A stretch of 7,108 nt of DNA from Comamonadaceae bacterium. Lineage in GTDB: Bacteria > Pseudomonadota > Gammaproteobacteria > Burkholderiales > Burkholderiaceae_C. Both the position numbers and the translations under genes were made by a program. The DNA lies in contig CANHXV010000102.1 in NCBI GenBank assembly GCA_947464665.1, forward strand, positions 1 to 7,108, read 5' to 3'. Below the pieces are notes generated by a model, which did no database searches, was not told where the DNA came from, and saw only the letters and a list, made by a program, of their open reading frames with translations. The stretch's first letter is position 1; the number at the start of each line of letters is the position of its first letter. This document shows, one piece after another, positions 6,464 to 7,108 of this stretch.

Positions 6464-7108
6464 ATGACAGTTCTGAACAAGCGATCGATTCTCAAAATCG
6501 CCGCCATTTCTTTGGTCGCTGCAGCCGCCCTCGTAGCCTGTGGCAAAAAAGAAGAAGCTAAACCTGCCGCAGCACCTAAAGCTGAACCCCTTAAGGTGGC
6601 CTTTGTCTATGTTGGCCCAGTGGGCGACGGCGGTTGGACATTTGCACACGACAACGCGCGCAAAGAACTTGAAAAACAATTCGGCGACAAGATCGTCACC
6701 ACTTTTGTTGAAAAAGTGCCAGAAAGCGCCGATGCCGAGCGCAACTTCCGCGACTTGGCCAGCCAAGGTAATAAAGTGATCTTCGGCACCACATTTGGTT
6801 ACATGGATCCCATGCTCAAAGTGGCTGCAGACAACAAAGAAATCAAGTTTGAGCACGCCACGGGTTACAAAACAGCCGACAACATGCGCACCTACGACAG
6901 CCGTACCTATGAAGGTGCTTACATGGCTGGGGTGATTGCGGGCAAGATGACCAAAACCAACACCTTGGGTGTGGTGGCTTCGATTCCAATTCCTGAAGTC
7001 ATTCGCAACATCAACACCTTCACAATGGGTGCGCAATCTGTCAACCCTAAAGTGAAGACCAAAGTGGTTTGGATCAACGAGTGGTTCAATCCCCCAAAGG
7101 AAACAGAA
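6464..7108 (+). CDS. BMP-family ABC transporter substrate-binding lipoprotein (partial)
   Basis: First 215 codons of a gene that continues past the right edge; family members are about 350-390 residues. The N-terminus is a lipoprotein signal: positive n-region (LNKR), hydrophobic segment (about 11-22) and lipobox LVAC with lipidated Cys26. A charged, Ala/Pro-rich linker (KKEEAKPAAAPKAEP, 28-42) then leads to the mature domain. KVAFVYVGPVGDGGWTFAH (44-62) is the family start motif of the Bmp/PnrA group (Pfam Bmp), followed by the first alpha/beta lobe; RTYEGAYMAGVIAGKMTK (147-164) and the crossover VVASIPIPEVIRNINTF (170-186) are characteristic. The protein would be anchored in the periplasm and hand substrate to the permeases encoded upstream. 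Characterised relatives bind purine nucleosides; the proteobacterial branch near purine deaminases may prefer nucleobases or oxidised purines, which is inference. Confidence 0.94.
   Translation, partial: MTVLNKRSILKIAAISLVAAAALVACGKKEEAKPAAAPKAEPLKVAFVYVGPVGDGGWTFAHDNARKELEKQFGDKIVTTFVEKVPESADAERNFRDLASQGNKVIFGTTFGYMDPMLKVAADNKEIKFEHATGYKTADNMRTYDSRTYEGAYMAGVIAGKMTKTNTLGVVASIPIPEVIRNINTFTMGAQSVNPKVKTKVVWINEWFNPPKETE

Noticed and set aside
6374..7036. Long 220-codon minus-strand open frame opposite the substrate-binding protein gene.
   Set aside because: The plus strand encodes a lipobox and the full set of Bmp-family motifs with a good ribosome binding site. The antisense product is Cys/His/Phe-rich with no domain, so it reflects codon bias.

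Overview
The window reads as a chromosomal segment of a betaproteobacterium, most likely Burkholderiales of the Comamonadaceae type. This rests on protein character (a DNR-like Crp/Fnr regulator, a MOFRL-type glycerate kinase, a proteobacterial BMP-type transporter), moderate GC and frequent TTG leucine codons. The genus is not resolved. Nothing indicates phage, insertion sequences, CRISPR or recent transfer. Coding density is very high and no gene-free stretch exceeds about 75 bases.

Layout: (1) 1-776, minus strand, the N-terminal part of a TRZ/ATZ-family amidohydrolase closest to 8-oxoguanine deaminase; the rest lies beyond the left edge. (2) A 61-base divergent intergenic region with a good sigma-70-like promoter pointing right. 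(3) 838-2175, plus strand, glycerate 2-kinase (GckA/TtuD type). (4) 2232-2858, a Crp/Fnr-superfamily regulator with a DNR/FNR-like recognition helix and a near-consensus FNR-type box just upstream of its own gene. (5) 2929-7108, a compact transporter operon: double-domain ATPase, two permeases and a BMP-family substrate-binding lipoprotein that runs off the right edge. The first three transporter genes overlap; the binding-protein gene follows after 43 bases with its own ribosome binding site.

How they may work together: the transporter is of the BMP/PnrA/NupABC class, whose characterised members import purine nucleosides and related compounds. The deaminase would convert an oxidised purine base (8-oxoguanine) to urate. 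Glycerate 2-kinase is the last step by which glyoxylate, the end product of the urate/allantoin route, enters glycolysis as 2-phosphoglycerate. The cluster is therefore best read as purine uptake and catabolism; the linking steps are not in this window, so the pathway is inference. The regulator may control itself and perhaps the transporter. A 33-base imperfect palindrome surrounds a -10-like element directly before the ATPase start and is the most conspicuous unexplained regulatory structure.

Most of the window is recognisable biology. The parts that deserve a second look are regulatory: the FNR-type box paired with a regulator lacking the known FNR and CRP sensory residues, the palindrome at the transporter start, and a probably leaderless glycerate kinase mRNA.
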